From Azadirachta indica (Eukaryota > Streptophyta > Magnoliopsida > Sapindales > Meliaceae), in assembly GCA_022749755.1 (NCBI GenBank), contig CM040453.1:11231368-11295367 (forward strand): a stretch of 64,000 nucleotides of DNA, in the 5' to 3' direction. The position numbers and the translations under genes were made by a program. Within the stretch, counting starts at the first letter, position 1; each line of letters begins with the position of its first letter. Below are positions 24,098 through 36,199 of the stretch, piece by piece. The notes under the pieces are model-generated. The model had not been told where the DNA came from, did not search any database, and worked only from the letters and a program-made list of their open reading frames with translations.

Positions 24098-24122
24098 AGT
24101 GTGTTTGTGTGTGTGTGTGTGT
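24098..24122. repeat. (GT)n microsatellite
   Basis: A GT-rich run lies just beyond the point where the truncated YCF20 copy loses similarity to the intact gene. The intact gene also has a GT/GC-rich tract soon after that point (61206-61292), so the duplication breakpoint falls at or near this simple repeat. Confidence 0.7.
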
Positions 24123-24450
24123 TTATGTATTTCATTTTAAGCTTTTATTGCTTATACAAGGCTATGTTTGGAACTATATGTAAAAGGATTGAATTTTAAA
24201 ATCAAATATGAAAAACAACCCGTATTCTACTTTTAAGAATTTGTTGTAGTAGCAAGAATTTTCTCAAAAATTTTGAAAAATGTTTACCAAATACCTGAAA
24301 TTGATTTTATCTATTGAAAAATCTCACTCAAAGTTCTTTAACGAGGATTCGGGTTATCCTTTTATAATATTTTAAAAAATAAAACTAAATTAAGATATTG
24401 TATAAATATATATATAATTATATTCACTTTTTTAATCCTTTAATAGATTG

Positions 24451-24745
24451 TGTTGACCAACCTATATCGTTATCGCACTGGACTGTTATCTCTCTTATAT
24501 ATCCATTAGACACCCTCATCCTTTGAGCTATCTTTTAAGTTGAGTTCTACTCAAATATATTTCTAATATGGTATCAGAGCCAGACACTCTAACGATGGTA
24601 AGATCCTTGTTCTTTTGTTCCTTTACTTTCTAACGCATTTAATTCACCCTTCGCATGAGAGATAGTGTTAACCGTTTCACATTATCATCGCACTGAGCTG
24701 TTATCTTCCTTTTGGGTTGAGTTATACTCAAATATATTTCTAATA
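24451..24745 (+). mobile_element. TRIM: miniature LTR retrotransposon with both LTRs
   Basis: The 5' LTR (24451-24568) starts TGTTGACC and ends TTTCTAATA. It is followed at once by the primer binding site TGGTATCAGAGCC (24569-24581), complementary to the 3' end of initiator Met-tRNA. A purine-rich GCATGAGAGATAG precedes the 3' LTR (24666-24745), which starts TGTTAACC, ends TTTCTAATA and lacks about 38 bases of the 5' LTR. GATTG flanks both sides (24446-24450 and 24746-24750) as a 5-bp target duplication. The internal region of about 97 bases has no coding capacity, which defines a terminal-repeat retrotransposon in miniature. Confidence 0.85.
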
Positions 24746-24759
24746 GATTGATTGGAAAT

Positions 24760-25774
24760 TTTGTTTTTATAACTTGTATAATTTTTGTTTATACCTATGA
24801 GTTTCAATTTATGTTTCTTATTATAATAATTATTATTTTTTGCTTCTTTGTTTTACTCTCAATGTTCAACTGATAAGGAACAGCAATTTCTATTATGAAT
24901 TAGACTTTTGAGTTTTTTTTTTTCCTGAACGTTAGATTTTTGAGAGTGTGATAAGAAGAAAATAGATAAATTTCATTATATAATATGGTTGGTGGGGTTT
25001 TTCATTCTTACGCAAATTTTAATGAAAATGACAAAGAATAGAGGGAGCAAAATTGAAAAAATAGTGAGAGAGAGAGACATAGATTTGGAAAAACAAATAA
25101 TTTAATAACAGTGATTCTTTTTTATTTTTAGGAATAAAAATTAATAGTTAATTATAAGTGAGAATTAAGATTAAAAAAATCTATGAATGTCATATGTTAA
25201 CAAATGTTTAAAAGTTAAAAAAAGAGTAATCTTATTTTATATCAGATTGATAATATATTATTTATTAATATATTATAAATTTATTTAATTTTTATTGATA
25301 TTTAAATTATGGTATAATCATAAATTTATCATTTTAAAATATTCTCAAATTATGTTTTAATACTATAATTTTCGGTTAATGATTGGTACAAATCTTAAAC
25401 TAAATGATTACATATTTTTATTATATATTTTTTTTCATCGAACAATATTTTCAGAAAAAAATTATTTATTACCATATCGGTGGCTATTAACAACAATTTT
25501 GTCCCTAAGCTTTAGATAAAAGCAAGTCTGGTCATTATTTCATCCATTGTAACATTTTAATCCTTAATAGTTATGCGTAGCATAAAGCTGATTTAGTAGA
25601 AAAGCTAAATACTCTTAAGCAGTAGGGATGGCAACAGGCTATGAATACTCGTCCCATTCTCCATTATCATTTTGATAAGTTATTCTGGTTCTGGGTTCAC
25701 TTGACTCTTTGTTTTTACAAAAACTATTTATATTTATAAATTTCAAGCAAATTATTTTAGGTTGGTTTAAATCA
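24760..25774. other. Intergenic between TRIM and MULE
   Basis: AT-rich, with no gene seen. The segment 25440-25640 resembles 7690-7810, 38225-38390 and 39665-39740 ('tggctattaa.aacaattttgtccct'), part of the upstream flank that is repeated before several ankyrin units. Confidence 0.45.
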
Positions 25775-25783
25775 ATAATTTTA

Positions 25784-26674
25784 GGATAAATATCGTCGTA
25801 CTCTAATGTATATATACAATCTTCAATACATCCCTAATTTTTATGAAAATCGTCATGCTACCCCGATACCTTTAGCTCCCTCAACTTATGTCTAACAGTT
25901 TACTCCAAATGACCATAGTTGATTGAGAAAAAGATGATTTTGCCCTCATTATTGTAAATATTAAATAAAATGACTAATGAAATCAAAAGTTTTATTCTAC
26001 AACAACTTTGATGCCCTCTTTTTATTTCTGTAAATTCTATATTTTCATATTTTATTTTTTAATTAATTGGATTCGTTGTTAAGATTACAAAATTATTTTA
26101 ATTCATAAGCTTATGGAATTGATTTTACTAGGTTATTTTTTATTTTAATTTTAAATAATTAGATTGATGAAAAAGAGGACCAAAAGGAGAACAATAGATT
26201 AGGGAAGGAGAGGGAAAAAGAAAAAAAAGATGAATAGAAGAAAGAAAAAGAGAGGAAAAAAGTATTGAAGAAAAAGTAAAAGGAGAAAAATAAAGAGGAT
26301 TAGATAAGCGTTGAAAGAGAAGGAAAGAAGAAAAAGGCAAGGAATAGAAGAGAGAAGAAGAAGAAGAAAGGAAGAAAGAAAGGAAAAAAAAGAGGATAAA
26401 AAGAGGAAAAGAAAAACAGAAGAAAAATATATCTTGGAAGAAGAAGAAAGAGAAAAAGGAGACGAATAGAAGCGAGCGAAGAAGAAAAAGAAGGAAAAAT
26501 GGGAAAAAGAGGAGATAGAGATAGTGAGAGAGAGAGAATATATGAAGGAACAAGAAGAGAAGAATAGAGTAGGAAAAAATAATTTTTTATTAATTTAAAA
26601 TTATAAATTATAATCTTACAGTTGCAATTATTGAAGATTGTTGTGATATGAGGGGGTTAGGATGATATTTATCT
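25784..26674. mobile_element. Non-autonomous MULE with 9-bp target duplication
   Basis: Terminal inverted repeats: the left end reads GGATAAATATCGTCGTA and the right end, read inward, AGATAAATATCATCCTA. Both ends also share 'caatcttcaat' about 40 bases in. A perfect 9-bp direct repeat ATAATTTTA flanks it (25775-25783 and 26675-26683), the target duplication size of Mutator-like elements. The 891-bp interior has no transposase. Its core is a purine-only-looking block (about 26167-26578). Confidence 0.85.
26167..26578 (+). repeat. ~410-base polypurine (G/A) tract
   Basis: The plus strand is almost entirely A and G with rare T or C, a mix of GAAAAAG, AGAAG and GAGAGA motifs. On the minus strand it reads as an ORF of Ser, Phe and Leu, an artefact of composition. 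It lies inside the MULE described at 25784-26674. Confidence 0.9.
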
Positions 26675-26683
26675 ATAATTTTA

Positions 26684-27239
26684 TGATATTTTAATGATAT
26701 TAGACTCAATAAGAATCTTAAAAAAAATTAAATTTTTTGGTCTAAATACATATTTAAAATATTTAAAAAAATTAGTTCCTATAGATATTAATTTGTCAAG
26801 TTATCATTAACAACAAGTGCCCTTTTTCACTTTTTAATCAAATTTTATAATAAATAAATCACTAATTTACGTATTATCAAAATGGAATAAAAAATTAAGT
26901 TCTGGATTTCTTTATAAAATAATTTACAATAATTACTTATTTGATTGATATAATTTATATAAAATGTTATAACTTGTAATTTTATTATAATAAAATATCA
27001 ATTTTGATTGACATTTTATTTTCAACTTTTATATTCATTAAACAAATAAAATGGATGCATGTATAATTTATCTTAGAAAATTTTTTTAATTTGTTGTGCG
27101 GGAGACCAAATTGTCAAGATTTATAAACTACTGTAAAATTTGTTAATTTTCTAAAGGTTTAGGAACATATTTGTTATTATACCGAAACGGATAACAATCC
27201 CATCTGTTATTCACCAGCTTTCGAATCAAGCCCGAACCC
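26684..27239. other. Upstream flank of unit 2
   Basis: Non-coding, AT-rich. The right part (27050-27230) matches the flank just before the leader exon of units 1 and 3 ('..caaattgtcaagatttataaactactgt..', 'ggataacaatcc'), so it is the promoter-proximal region of unit 2. Confidence 0.5.
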
Positions 27240-27375
27240 AATATAATGAAATGTTCACTCAACAAAACTTTTGGAATAAACACAATCCTTTTCTTCCTTT
27301 TAACCATTTTGTTCTACATTTTAACTGAAGCCAGTCCTCTAGTTGCAGGTTGCTTTGTAGGGGACTTGTGTTAAG
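27240..27375 (+). other. Probable 5' UTR exon of ankyrin unit 2
   Basis: The pyrimidine-rich leader 'acacaatccttttcttcc' is followed by 'tctacattttaactgaagcc' and a donor TTAAG|GTAGGT (GT at 27376). It aligns with the decayed leader exons before unit 4 (48785-48870 and 49885-49980). The 5' boundary is unknown. Confidence 0.45.
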
Positions 27376-28490
27376 GTAGGTTTTTTCTAAATTTAGGGTA
27401 AATTTATTTAAATTGATAGATTTTCAAGTTCGAATCTCTATGTTTGTGTGTTGGTAAATTTTTCTTAAAATAAGGATAAATTTTACCCAAACACAAAACA
27501 TTATATACTTGAAAACCTTTTTCTTGTAAGAATTTATAACTAGTATATATACGTATAATAGACCTCTATAAAATAATCAGAAATACTTAGCTTTTCATAT
27601 TTTTTTAATTTTCTCTCTTTTTCAAATCAAGGTAAGGAGAAAAAATTCTAAAAAAGTTAGTTTCTTCAAAATATTTTTATATCAATCTTTTAAATTCATA
27701 TATTATTTAAATTTTTTAATATGTAATTGTATAAATATAGCTATAAATTACAATTATATATTTATCTAATATTTTTTTGTTTGCATACGAGAAAATCATT
27801 TACAATCGATCAAGTTTTCAAAAGAAAAAGCATTGAAAATTTAGAAATCAATTTATTATTTTTTAATTTAAAAATTTAGACTCTTATTCGGCCCCCTAGA
27901 TCGTAGATTCTGACTCTAACCCTACATGTACACACACACACACACAATATATTATATAATGGAAAAAAACAATCTTCCTCCTCATGATAGTTTGATTTGC
28001 AAAACAAATAACGAACAGGGTTTCCCGACAAACACCTTCCGATATTCAGGCCAAAGAACATTTTTTGTTTTAAGTTAAATTAAGACAGAAATTTGACTGA
28101 GTTTTGTTAAGCTGCTAAGAAATCATACCTCTTTTCTTCATTTACCTTGTTCTTTTATTGATCTGCCATGAGCAACGATCATATTTTATCTTGTAAGCGA
28201 AATCCTTAATTGGACTTTTACGATTGTATATCTATGCACAATTATTAGCCTGATTCTCTTGGTAATTATGATTCTATTATTAATTTCTTTATTTGTAACG
28301 TTTATATATATCGAACCTGACCTGGATTATACTTGAACTGAGCTGACCTTGCTTGCAGGTTAAGTTAAGACCATCTGCGCCTCAGGTTCTTTTCACTGTA
28401 GGTCCGTATATTCTCTTCTTTGGGGAACCTTATTTGACCGCAGTTGACCTTTGGTCTTGTTAACCTCAGGTCACTTTCCCAACAATTTAT
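27376..28490 (+). other. Unit-specific sequence in intron 1 of unit 2
   Basis: Apart from about 100 bases at the left shared with 48886-48985, this ~1 kb is absent from the other units, where the leader exon is followed quickly by 'attgttaaattagttg.tatttaa'. It contains a CA microsatellite (27931-27945) and no convincing ORF. It is probably an insertion, but no termini or target duplication were found. Confidence 0.4.
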
Positions 28491-29128
28491 TAGATTGTTA
28501 AATTAGTTGTTATTTAAGAAAAATAGTTGGTTAATTAATAGTTGGTTTTCTTCTTATATAGATAACTCAAATTTCTTTCTCACGAGCAATTTCTGTTTGC
28601 TTTGATCCAAATGCTTTTATGGTGAAATATATGGAATAAGCAAAATGATAAAATTTACGCAATAAAGAATCTCAAATATAATATCATATTTTTTTTTTTG
28701 TTAATCCAAATTTCAAAAGTCCAAGTGAATTTTTAAAAAAAAAAAAAACTCTCAGTTTTGTTCTTTTAGTGTTAAATTGTTCAATTAACCATTTTTCGAA
28801 TTTAAAGTAGTCTCATTTGAAAATAGCCATTGATTGCAGCCTAATATCATCTATTTGTGTCATTCTAGATGTCATCATTTTTTAATTATGTTTTCATGAT
28901 AAAAAAATATGAGGGAAATGAAAAGGCATAAAAAAAAGAAAAAATATTATTTAAGTTTCAATGATCTTATTTTCTAATTAAGACTAAAATTAAAGAATTT
29001 TTCTTAAAATTAATTTTAGGATTTGATAATTTATATGTGTGATGATGAAATTACTTATTAAAAAAATTTGGTTACTCCAACTCACATTTTTGCATTCTAA
29101 TAACTCTTCTGTTACATAAATTTTGTAG

Positions 29129-29239
29129 GTTTAAAGAAAATAATACGACCTACTGACATTAAAGAAGATAATAAAGTTGAAAGATAGGAGTTAATACAAC
29201 ATGAAATTCAGATTCATTCTTCATCACCTCTAATACCTA
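29129..29239 (+). pseudogene. Dead N-terminal motif exon (unit 2)
   Basis: The acceptor TTTTGTAG|GTTTAAAG and motif KEDNKVER are followed by an in-frame TAG (29185-29187) and then QHEIQI. The start codon present in unit 1 is ATA here. The last exon base is A rather than G before the donor GT. It must be skipped, or left in the 5' UTR, if unit 2 is expressed. Confidence 0.65.
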
Positions 29240-31470
29240 GTATATATTTTGCTATTACGCAATATCTCCTTCATTCTTTTATGATTATGCATGCATCTTT
29301 ATAAATGCTTATAAAATCTTATAAAAGTAATTAAAATGTAATGTAATATACCATCTAACCTTTAGATAAATGAACCCTTAAATTTTTAGAATGTGCTAGA
29401 TGCCCTTGAATTTGAGAAAATAGGAAAAAAATTCTCTTCAATTAACTTCTGTAAGTTTAATATGTTAAAATATTATCATTTTAATCTCTGAAGTTAAATA
29501 AAACAACAAAATAGGATATAAGTTTCTCATGATTAACAATTTAGTCTCATGTTTTCAATAAATTAAGAAATAAAATGTTAAACATAAAAAATTTATTTGA
29601 TTTTACCATTTTAAAAAATTTGGAAATTAAAATATAATTTATATAAATTTAAATGCTAATAGTAAATTTGATAAAAATACTTTATACAAATTAAATACTA
29701 ATAATAAATTTTTCACAAACTTATTTAAAAATTATATTATTTTCATTGATACAATGGTAAATATAATTCATATTTTAATTTATTATTTTTTATTATAAAA
29801 ATTATTTAGATTTACCTAACTCATTGTGAACATTTTAATTCAAATACGAAATATTCCTGTACACCCCCTTGACTATTGAAAAACACTAGATCCTTTATCT
29901 AAATTAAAATGTTAACAATAAATTGGAAAAAAAATCTTAATAATTATTTTCTGAGAAAAAATGGGTTAGGAGTTTTATGAAATATTAGAAGGAAAAATAG
30001 AAATTTCAAAAAAATAATACAAAAATAATAAATTAAATTTAATATTGTGTCAATAGAATAGATAATTAATTATATTTCACATTCTTATTTAATAATTTAA
30101 TTTAATTTTGATTAAAAAATTTAAAAGAAAACTTTCATTATCTTTATTTGTAATAAATATATCATGAATTTATATTTTCTTTTATTTACATTAATTATGT
30201 ACTTTATTATTTTGTTTAAAAAATAATGAAAGCAATATAATTTTTAAATGTATATTAAATAAAATGTTATACTTGTTTCATTTAAAAATTCCTATGATCA
30301 TTACATAATAAATTATAATAAAAAAAATTTAAAATAGAGGGTTAAGAACATTTTAGCTTATAAGTTTGTTTAAATTTATATTGCTAGTATTTTAATTTAA
30401 GTAAGAAATATTTTTATTTCTACTTTTTTTTAAAATAAACAAACATCTTTGAATTTAATAGTTTAGTCCCTAATATGTAAGGATGGCAATGGGATAAGTA
30501 TCATTATCCTCCAACCTATTTCATTTGGGGAGAGTTTGTTTTTGAACTCGCCCCTCTCCTGTTTTTAAAAAAAAAGAGTCAGGACCGACTCATCTCTGTT
30601 TCTAACCCACTTAACTCGACCCTATTTGATTCCATTTAATTAAACAACACTAAGCTATAGTACCTAACTCTAATTATAAGGCCTTGCTATAGTTGCTTGC
30701 TACAATATTGGGTTGAGTTTTTTTGGTTTAGATACAATACGCAAGTTGAGATACAGTTGATAGAGTACTTGCTACAATATTGGGTTAAGTTATTTGGTCC
30801 AACTACAGTATGCACAATATTTGGGTTAAGTTATAATTTAAAAATATGAATGTTCTTGAAAAGGATTAATACTAGAATTCTAATATTAATTTATATGGCT
30901 AGAGTGGCAAAAGTACATATACATACGTGTAAGTTCGGTTAAAATAATATTTTAATTTTATTGGTTTCGAAAATATTCATGTAGATAGTTTATTCATTTT
31001 CTATTACAATTACTATAATGTCTTCTTAACAATAAATTATTGTAAGAGTTAAATATATTGTATTACATTTATTTTTGTCTAAACTTACATATTAAAGTAG
31101 GGATATGTGTGAAAATTTTAAAAATAGTAAGATTAAAGTGTACATGTGGCAGTTATATCAATATTTATCATTTTCTAATTTCAAATTTTTTTATTTGCTA
31201 TCTTAAATAATTTACAGTGAAAAATATAATTATTATATGAGGTAAATAAAAGTAACAAAAAGAAAAAAAGAATATTATTTCAGTTTCAATGATTTTATTT
31301 CCTAATTAGAATTGAAATTAAATAATTTTATAAGTATTGATTTTAGCATTTGATAATCTATATGTGAATATATTTAAAACTACATTTGACGACAACATTA
31401 CTAATTTTAAAAATTTCCTCAAACTCACTTTCGTTGATTCTAACTATTTTTGTGTTCCATAAATTTGTAG
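29240..31470 (+). other. Intron between N-terminal motif exons of unit 2
   Basis: Colinear with 10211-13402 of unit 1 but without the hAT MITE, confirming that the MITE is a later insertion. A degenerate G-rich piece lies at 30478-30620. No ORF was found. Confidence 0.5.
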
Positions 31471-31617
31471 ATTTAATGAAGATAATACCGCCTACATTTA
31501 TTAAAGAAGATAATGATTTTGAAAGACAGGAATTAGTAGAAAATAAAGTTCAGAATGCTCTGCCATCACCATCATCAAGTTCAAGACAACGTTTTATTCC
31601 GATACATCGTCCTGATG
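31471..31617 (+). CDS. Unit 2, first coding exon (extended N-terminal motif)
   Basis: Acceptor TTTGTAG|ATTTAATG. The ATG at 31476 begins MKIIPPTFIKEDND and continues FERQELVENKVQ, then a Ser-rich stretch and RPDG before donor GATG|GTATAC. It is longer than the corresponding exons of the other units because of the extra Ser/Arg-rich end. It ends in phase 1, like all motif exons. Confidence 0.65.
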
Positions 31618-33064
31618 GTATACATTTTGCTATTACATATTATCTCTTTGACTCTTCTTAATTCTGCATAAGTGTTTAGCAATGTAAGAAAATTTTTCGT
31701 ACATATTTTATTAGGTTATCTAGGACAAGTTTAGGATCATTGTGACTTAAAAAATAATTGATTATTAACTAAAATATATAAGAATATGTTTGAAAATGTT
31801 GCACTTACTGCAGAAGCCCAGTTGTGTTCGATTATGTTTGTTAACTTGAATCGTTTAATATTAGGTTAAATTGCACTTAAATTGGTAACTTAAATATCAC
31901 GTGAGGGTAAAAAATCTCACCAATTATGTGAGTAAATTTTTGGATGCTTCATAATAAGATTTATCTAAACTTTCACTCTTATTAAATTTATGATATATAC
32001 TATCAGTAGATTGTGGATGTAATATATAATATTTAAGAAAACATCTTCTCATTTTGTGGTTGTTCAATAATAAAAATGTTGTCCTTAAATTTTTTAAAGT
32101 AATAAATTGATATAATTTTCACAATTTTAATAATTTGGTCTCTACTCAGTGACAATAATACTGTTATAAAAGTGGACTAAAATATTAAAATTGAAAATTT
32201 TATCTCCTAATTTTATTTTAAAAGCCTTCACATAAAAAATATTATTTTTTAGGTGAGCGAAAAGTGTAAACAATTGTGCTTCCATAAATACCAAACTTAG
32301 CTTAAATAATTCATAAATTCTGTTTTTAAATTAAACTTCTATGAATTCAAGAATAGATCAGGTTTGTTCGGTAAATTTAATACCAAATTATAATTAAAAA
32401 ATATAAATTTAATCAATTTTATTATCCCTAACACTCTTCAAATTCTAATAATATTACACTTCATGCCTCTTTATTTTTTATTTGAAATCTAAATAGATAT
32501 GAAGTATGAATGAATCTTGATGAATCTAAATAATATGTTCATCAAAATAATATGTTTATTTTTGATTTATCACGTGTGATTATTCATGATATCCTTATTA
32601 ACATTAGTAATTCTGTTCATGATATCCTTATTAACAAGCACCATATATAAGGAAATAAATAAATTTTACAAAAGTATTTTAGTTTATTACAATTTAAAAA
32701 TTTATTTAGACTTCAAACTTTAGCATTAAGTTAAAAAATTTATGTTTGTTACGGATACATAATTACTATATTTTCAAGTGTTAAATTTAGAAAACAAACA
32801 TTTTTAAAATATCTAAACAGCTAAAATTGAGCAATGTTCAAATTTTAAATTAAAAAAAAAATTCATTAAATTTCTAATAGAAGCGCTAGACTTGAAAAAC
32901 AAACTTGCAAACTCTCATATATATTTCGAGTTCTATTATTTTCCTGTAGAAATTTCAATATTACATTGTGAATATATATATGTACATAATATATTATATA
33001 ATAGCAAAATGTCATTGACATGTAAAATTTGATCTTTAATTTCTTGCTTGCTACGACTTGACAG
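31618..33064 (+). other. Intron 3 of unit 2
   Basis: 1.4 kb, AT-rich, much shorter than the same intron of unit 1, lacking the degenerate G-rich insertion at 13.9 kb. No gene was found. The acceptor region 'gctacgacttgacag' is conserved with the other units. Confidence 0.5.
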
Positions 33065-33562
33065 AGGATTTGAGAATTTGGTACTTAAGATTGTATCGAG
33101 TTGCCCTGGATGGGAACTGGATCTATACAAAGTTTATGTTTGAATATCAAAAATGGATGTTTGGAGAATATCCAAAATGGATTACAGCTACAGATAGAAT
33201 CACAAAGCAAGGAGACACTGCTCTCCACGTTGCAGTCGCTGCAAACCGCACTCATTTTGTTAGAAGACTGGTGGAGGGCTACATGAAAGCAGAGGATTTG
33301 GCTATTAAGAATTTTGTTGGAAATACAGCTTTACATTATGCTGCATCATCTGGCAATTTGGAACTTGTCACATTCATGATTCAGAGAAATGAGGATTTGG
33401 TGATGATTCGAGGCAAAGATGACATGTTACCACTTCACATGGCAGCTCTTTCAGGCCATGAACGGATCGTAAACTACCTCTATCGAAAATCTAGTCCCCA
33501 CCGCTTAAATAACGAGGATAAGATTGAATTGCTTGTGGCTTTGTTAAACAGCAAATTATACG
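33065..33562 (+). CDS. Unit 2, main N-terminal ankyrin exon
   Basis: Open throughout. Ankyrin boxes GDTALHVAVAANRTHF, VGNTALHYAASSGNLEL and LPLHMAALSGHERI. It has an extra ~6 residues near the start (KWMFGEYPKW) compared with unit 1. Donor TATACG|GTAAGT. Confidence 0.8.
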
Positions 33563-33670
33563 GTAAGTAGTGTCAACAACTGTGACTAAAGTGTATATAT
33601 ATGCACGATTATGATACATTCTTGCATGATGATGGTATATAAGTATGTAATTGCTGTACGTACTTGCCAG

Positions 33671-33823
33671 ATGTGGCGTTGGATTTGCTTGATAATTACA
33701 AAGAGTTAGCTGTTTGTCGTGATAGAAATGGGGAGACAGCGTTGCATGCTTTGGCTCGAAAGCCCACGGCATCTTCTGAGTTGACCAAACAAGATCAAGT
33801 TGTTGAGAGGTTCTTCAAGTTGT
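33671..33823 (+). CDS. Unit 2, middle exon
   Basis: Acceptor TGCCAG|ATGTGG and donor TTGT|GTAAGT. It encodes LAVCRDRNGETALHALARKPTA. It is shorter than in units 1 and 3 because the Gln/Asp linker and the 'GIKFLL' segment are deleted in frame. Confidence 0.7.
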
Positions 33824-34834
33824 GTAAGTTTCAATTCCTTTTAGCATATCTTTTCAATCTACAATTAATTTACGCAACTTTTCCTTTGAAGCAGTCCAGG
33901 CTTTTCCTTTAGACCCTCGAAATTTTTTGAAGACATATGGATTTCCCTGGTATTCTTAAATTTTGATATATATTATGTTAAAACATTAATTTTATATCTC
34001 CGTTTAAAGGCACTACATCGAGTGTAGGTATATTATTTGCGTCTATATTTACACGTCCAGTATTATTAAACTAATTTAGATATAGGAAATCTCACCAAAA
34101 TATACGCGTTTACTTTACATAATAATATTTATTTTATATAAAAAAAAATAAACATATATTTTTTGAGAACGTATATTAGTCAACTTAAATTAAAATTATT
34201 AATATTTTCTTAAAAAAAAAATTAGAGTCAAACTTATTTTATTACAAAAATAATGATTCATTATTTTAATTTCATAAATATCCTTTTAAACAACCACTTC
34301 TGTTTCTTTTTTACTACGACAAAAATACAGATTTTTTTAATTGTTCTACTGGTTAATAAGATTTTCAAATAAATAATCTTATTCATGTCTTGGTCGTTCT
34401 TATAATTTTATTCTTTTTTTTCTTTCTTTCCTTCTTCATCAATAATATGGTTAGGTCTACTATACTCAAGGCAAGCCCCAGGTCAATAAGCTAGTCTTTC
34501 CAGAGTTACAAATAGAGCCACAAATTCAAGACAAAAAGCAGTATACCATAGTCTACACAGTCAAAATAATTGGTTCTCATAACAACGATGAGTAAAATTC
34601 TGTGTGAACTTTAAAATGCAAACTAATTCTCCATCACCTATTACCACCATGGTAGGTGTCACAGGGGACTTTTCATAATGCAGCAATCCTGCACTTGTAG
34701 CAACTTGAAGAGTTCCGCAAGTGGAGATTATAATCGTTATATTTTCTATGCAGCGGATGAGAAATAATATTTTGCATATCATATTAGAAAGGAATTAACT
34801 TTGGCTTAAAAAAAATAAATTAAATAACTTGCAG
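33824..34834 (+). other. Intron 5 of unit 2
   Basis: Colinear with intron 5 of the other units at both ends, with unit-specific sequence at about 34390-34790. No gene was found. The minus-strand ORF at 34561-34782 has no counterpart elsewhere and no recognisable domain. Confidence 0.5.
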
Positions 34835-35275
34835 TTTCACGTACCAACGTAGATCACAAAGAAACGATGTCCCTCGGCGCAATTGATCTGACAACATATA
34901 TTTGGAAGCATGTCATACGTTTACATGACTACAAGATTGCAGAATTGATTGGAAGACCTTGGCCACTCATATTTGTCGCCGTGGAAAAAGGGAACTTCAA
35001 ATTTCTCCACATACTTATTCATCGCTATCCTGATATTATACGTGAAGTTGACAGCAATGGTTATAGTATATTTCATATTGCTGTTTTGAATCGACAGGAG
35101 AATATATTCAAACTTATTTATGATATTGGTCCAATTAAAGATGCGATAGTTTCATCAAGAGATGAAAAAGGCAACACTATATTTCACTTGGCTGGAATAC
35201 TAGCACCACCACATCGCCTTAAAGTTGTAGCTGGAGCAGCTCTTTCAAATGCAGCGAGAGGTCTTGTGGTTTAAG
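34835..35275 (+). pseudogene. Unit 2, second ankyrin exon with +1 frameshift
   Basis: Good frame through RPWPLIFVAVEKGNFKFLH, VDSNGYSIFHIAVLNRQE and GNTIFHLAG. An extra T at 35243-35245 then changes the end to a run stopping at TAA (35272-35274). In the shifted frame the exon would end WFK like the others. Confidence 0.75.
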
Positions 35276-35355
35276 GTGAGTCTTTGACTTAAACAACTCT
35301 ACTTTCTTTTTCTTAATTGACAATATGTGTCATGATATTAGAGGAATAAATGTAG

Positions 35356-35926
35356 GAAGTGGGTAAGATTGTACGACCATCAGATGCTGAAGCTGTAAAC
35401 GAGGAGGGGAAAACTCCTCGAGATTTGTTTGCCGAGAGTCACAAAGATTTAAAAACAGAAGGCGAAAAATGGATGAAAGACACAGCAAATTCATGTATGG
35501 TTGTGGCAACAGTAGTTGCCACTGTGGTTTTTGCTGCTGCTTTCACTTTACCAGGTGGCAACAAGGAAGATACAGGGGCTCACCATTTCCTAAAAAAGGT
35601 TTCCTTTATAATTTTTGCCATATCAGATGCAGTATCCTTGATATTCTCCTCAATATCAATACTTAGTTTTTTTATCAATCCTTACTTCCAATTACGAGGA
35701 AGAAGACTTCTTTTCTGTTTTACCCAAGAATCTAGTGGTTGGAATTGCGTCACTTTTCTTATCAATAGCATCACTGATGGTAGTCTTTTGCGCAACTTCT
35801 TTCATCGTTTTCAATGGCACAACGTTATGGCTTCCTATTCTTATTACCCTCCTTGCTTCCATACCAGTCATATTTTTCATTCGGAAACATTACCGTTTCT
35901 TTGTCAAGGCAGGTTTCACCTTCTGA
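35356..35926 (+). pseudogene. Unit 2, PGG-domain exon with +1 frameshift
   Basis: The first part reads EKWMKDTANSCMVVAT and TLPGGNKED, then VSFIIFAISDAV. At the T7 run (35667-35673) the frame is lost, and it is recovered in the next frame from about 35690 to the TGA at 35924-35926 with RKHYRFFVKAGF. The third and fourth membrane segments are therefore in a different frame from the first two. Confidence 0.8.
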
Positions 35927-36199
35927 TCATTGGTCTCTCCATTTTCTGCTACGCTGGATGCTGCCGTTTGTTACGGTTAATTTAATTCAAAAGAAATTGA
36001 CATCCATATTTAGATTTTGCTGTTAATTTTTCTACTTTAATTTACTGACTTTTCTCTTAATTTTCTAAATTTTGCTGTTAATTTTCATATTTTTTAGATT
36101 TTCAGTCAATAATACAAACATTATCTACACGTTAATTTGAGTTTGGTTTGTACTGCTACAAAATAGATGTAAAATACTGTTGATGGTTTCTAACATTGG

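Larger units (their letters stand above)
31476..35926 (+). pseudogene. Ankyrin-repeat/PGG-domain protein, unit 2 (two frameshifts)
   Basis: Coding exons: 31476-31617 (ATG at 31476, acceptor after 31470), 33065-33562, 33671-33823, 34835-35275 and 35356-35926. The total of 1805 bases becomes 1803 (601 codons) once two extra T residues are discounted. The first lies in the TTT at 35243-35245, where other units have TT; it leads to TAA at 35272-35274, just before the exon end. The second is in the T7 run at 35667-35673 within the PGG domain. As written, the gene encodes ankyrin repeats without any membrane domain. Both lesions are single T additions in T runs, so sequencing or assembly error must be considered. 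Otherwise all phases and splice sites are consensus. Confidence 0.75.

Noticed and set aside
26140..26553. Minus-strand 137-codon ORF
   Set aside because: It consists almost only of Ser, Phe and Leu because it reads the complement of a polypurine tract; no start context or splice signals.
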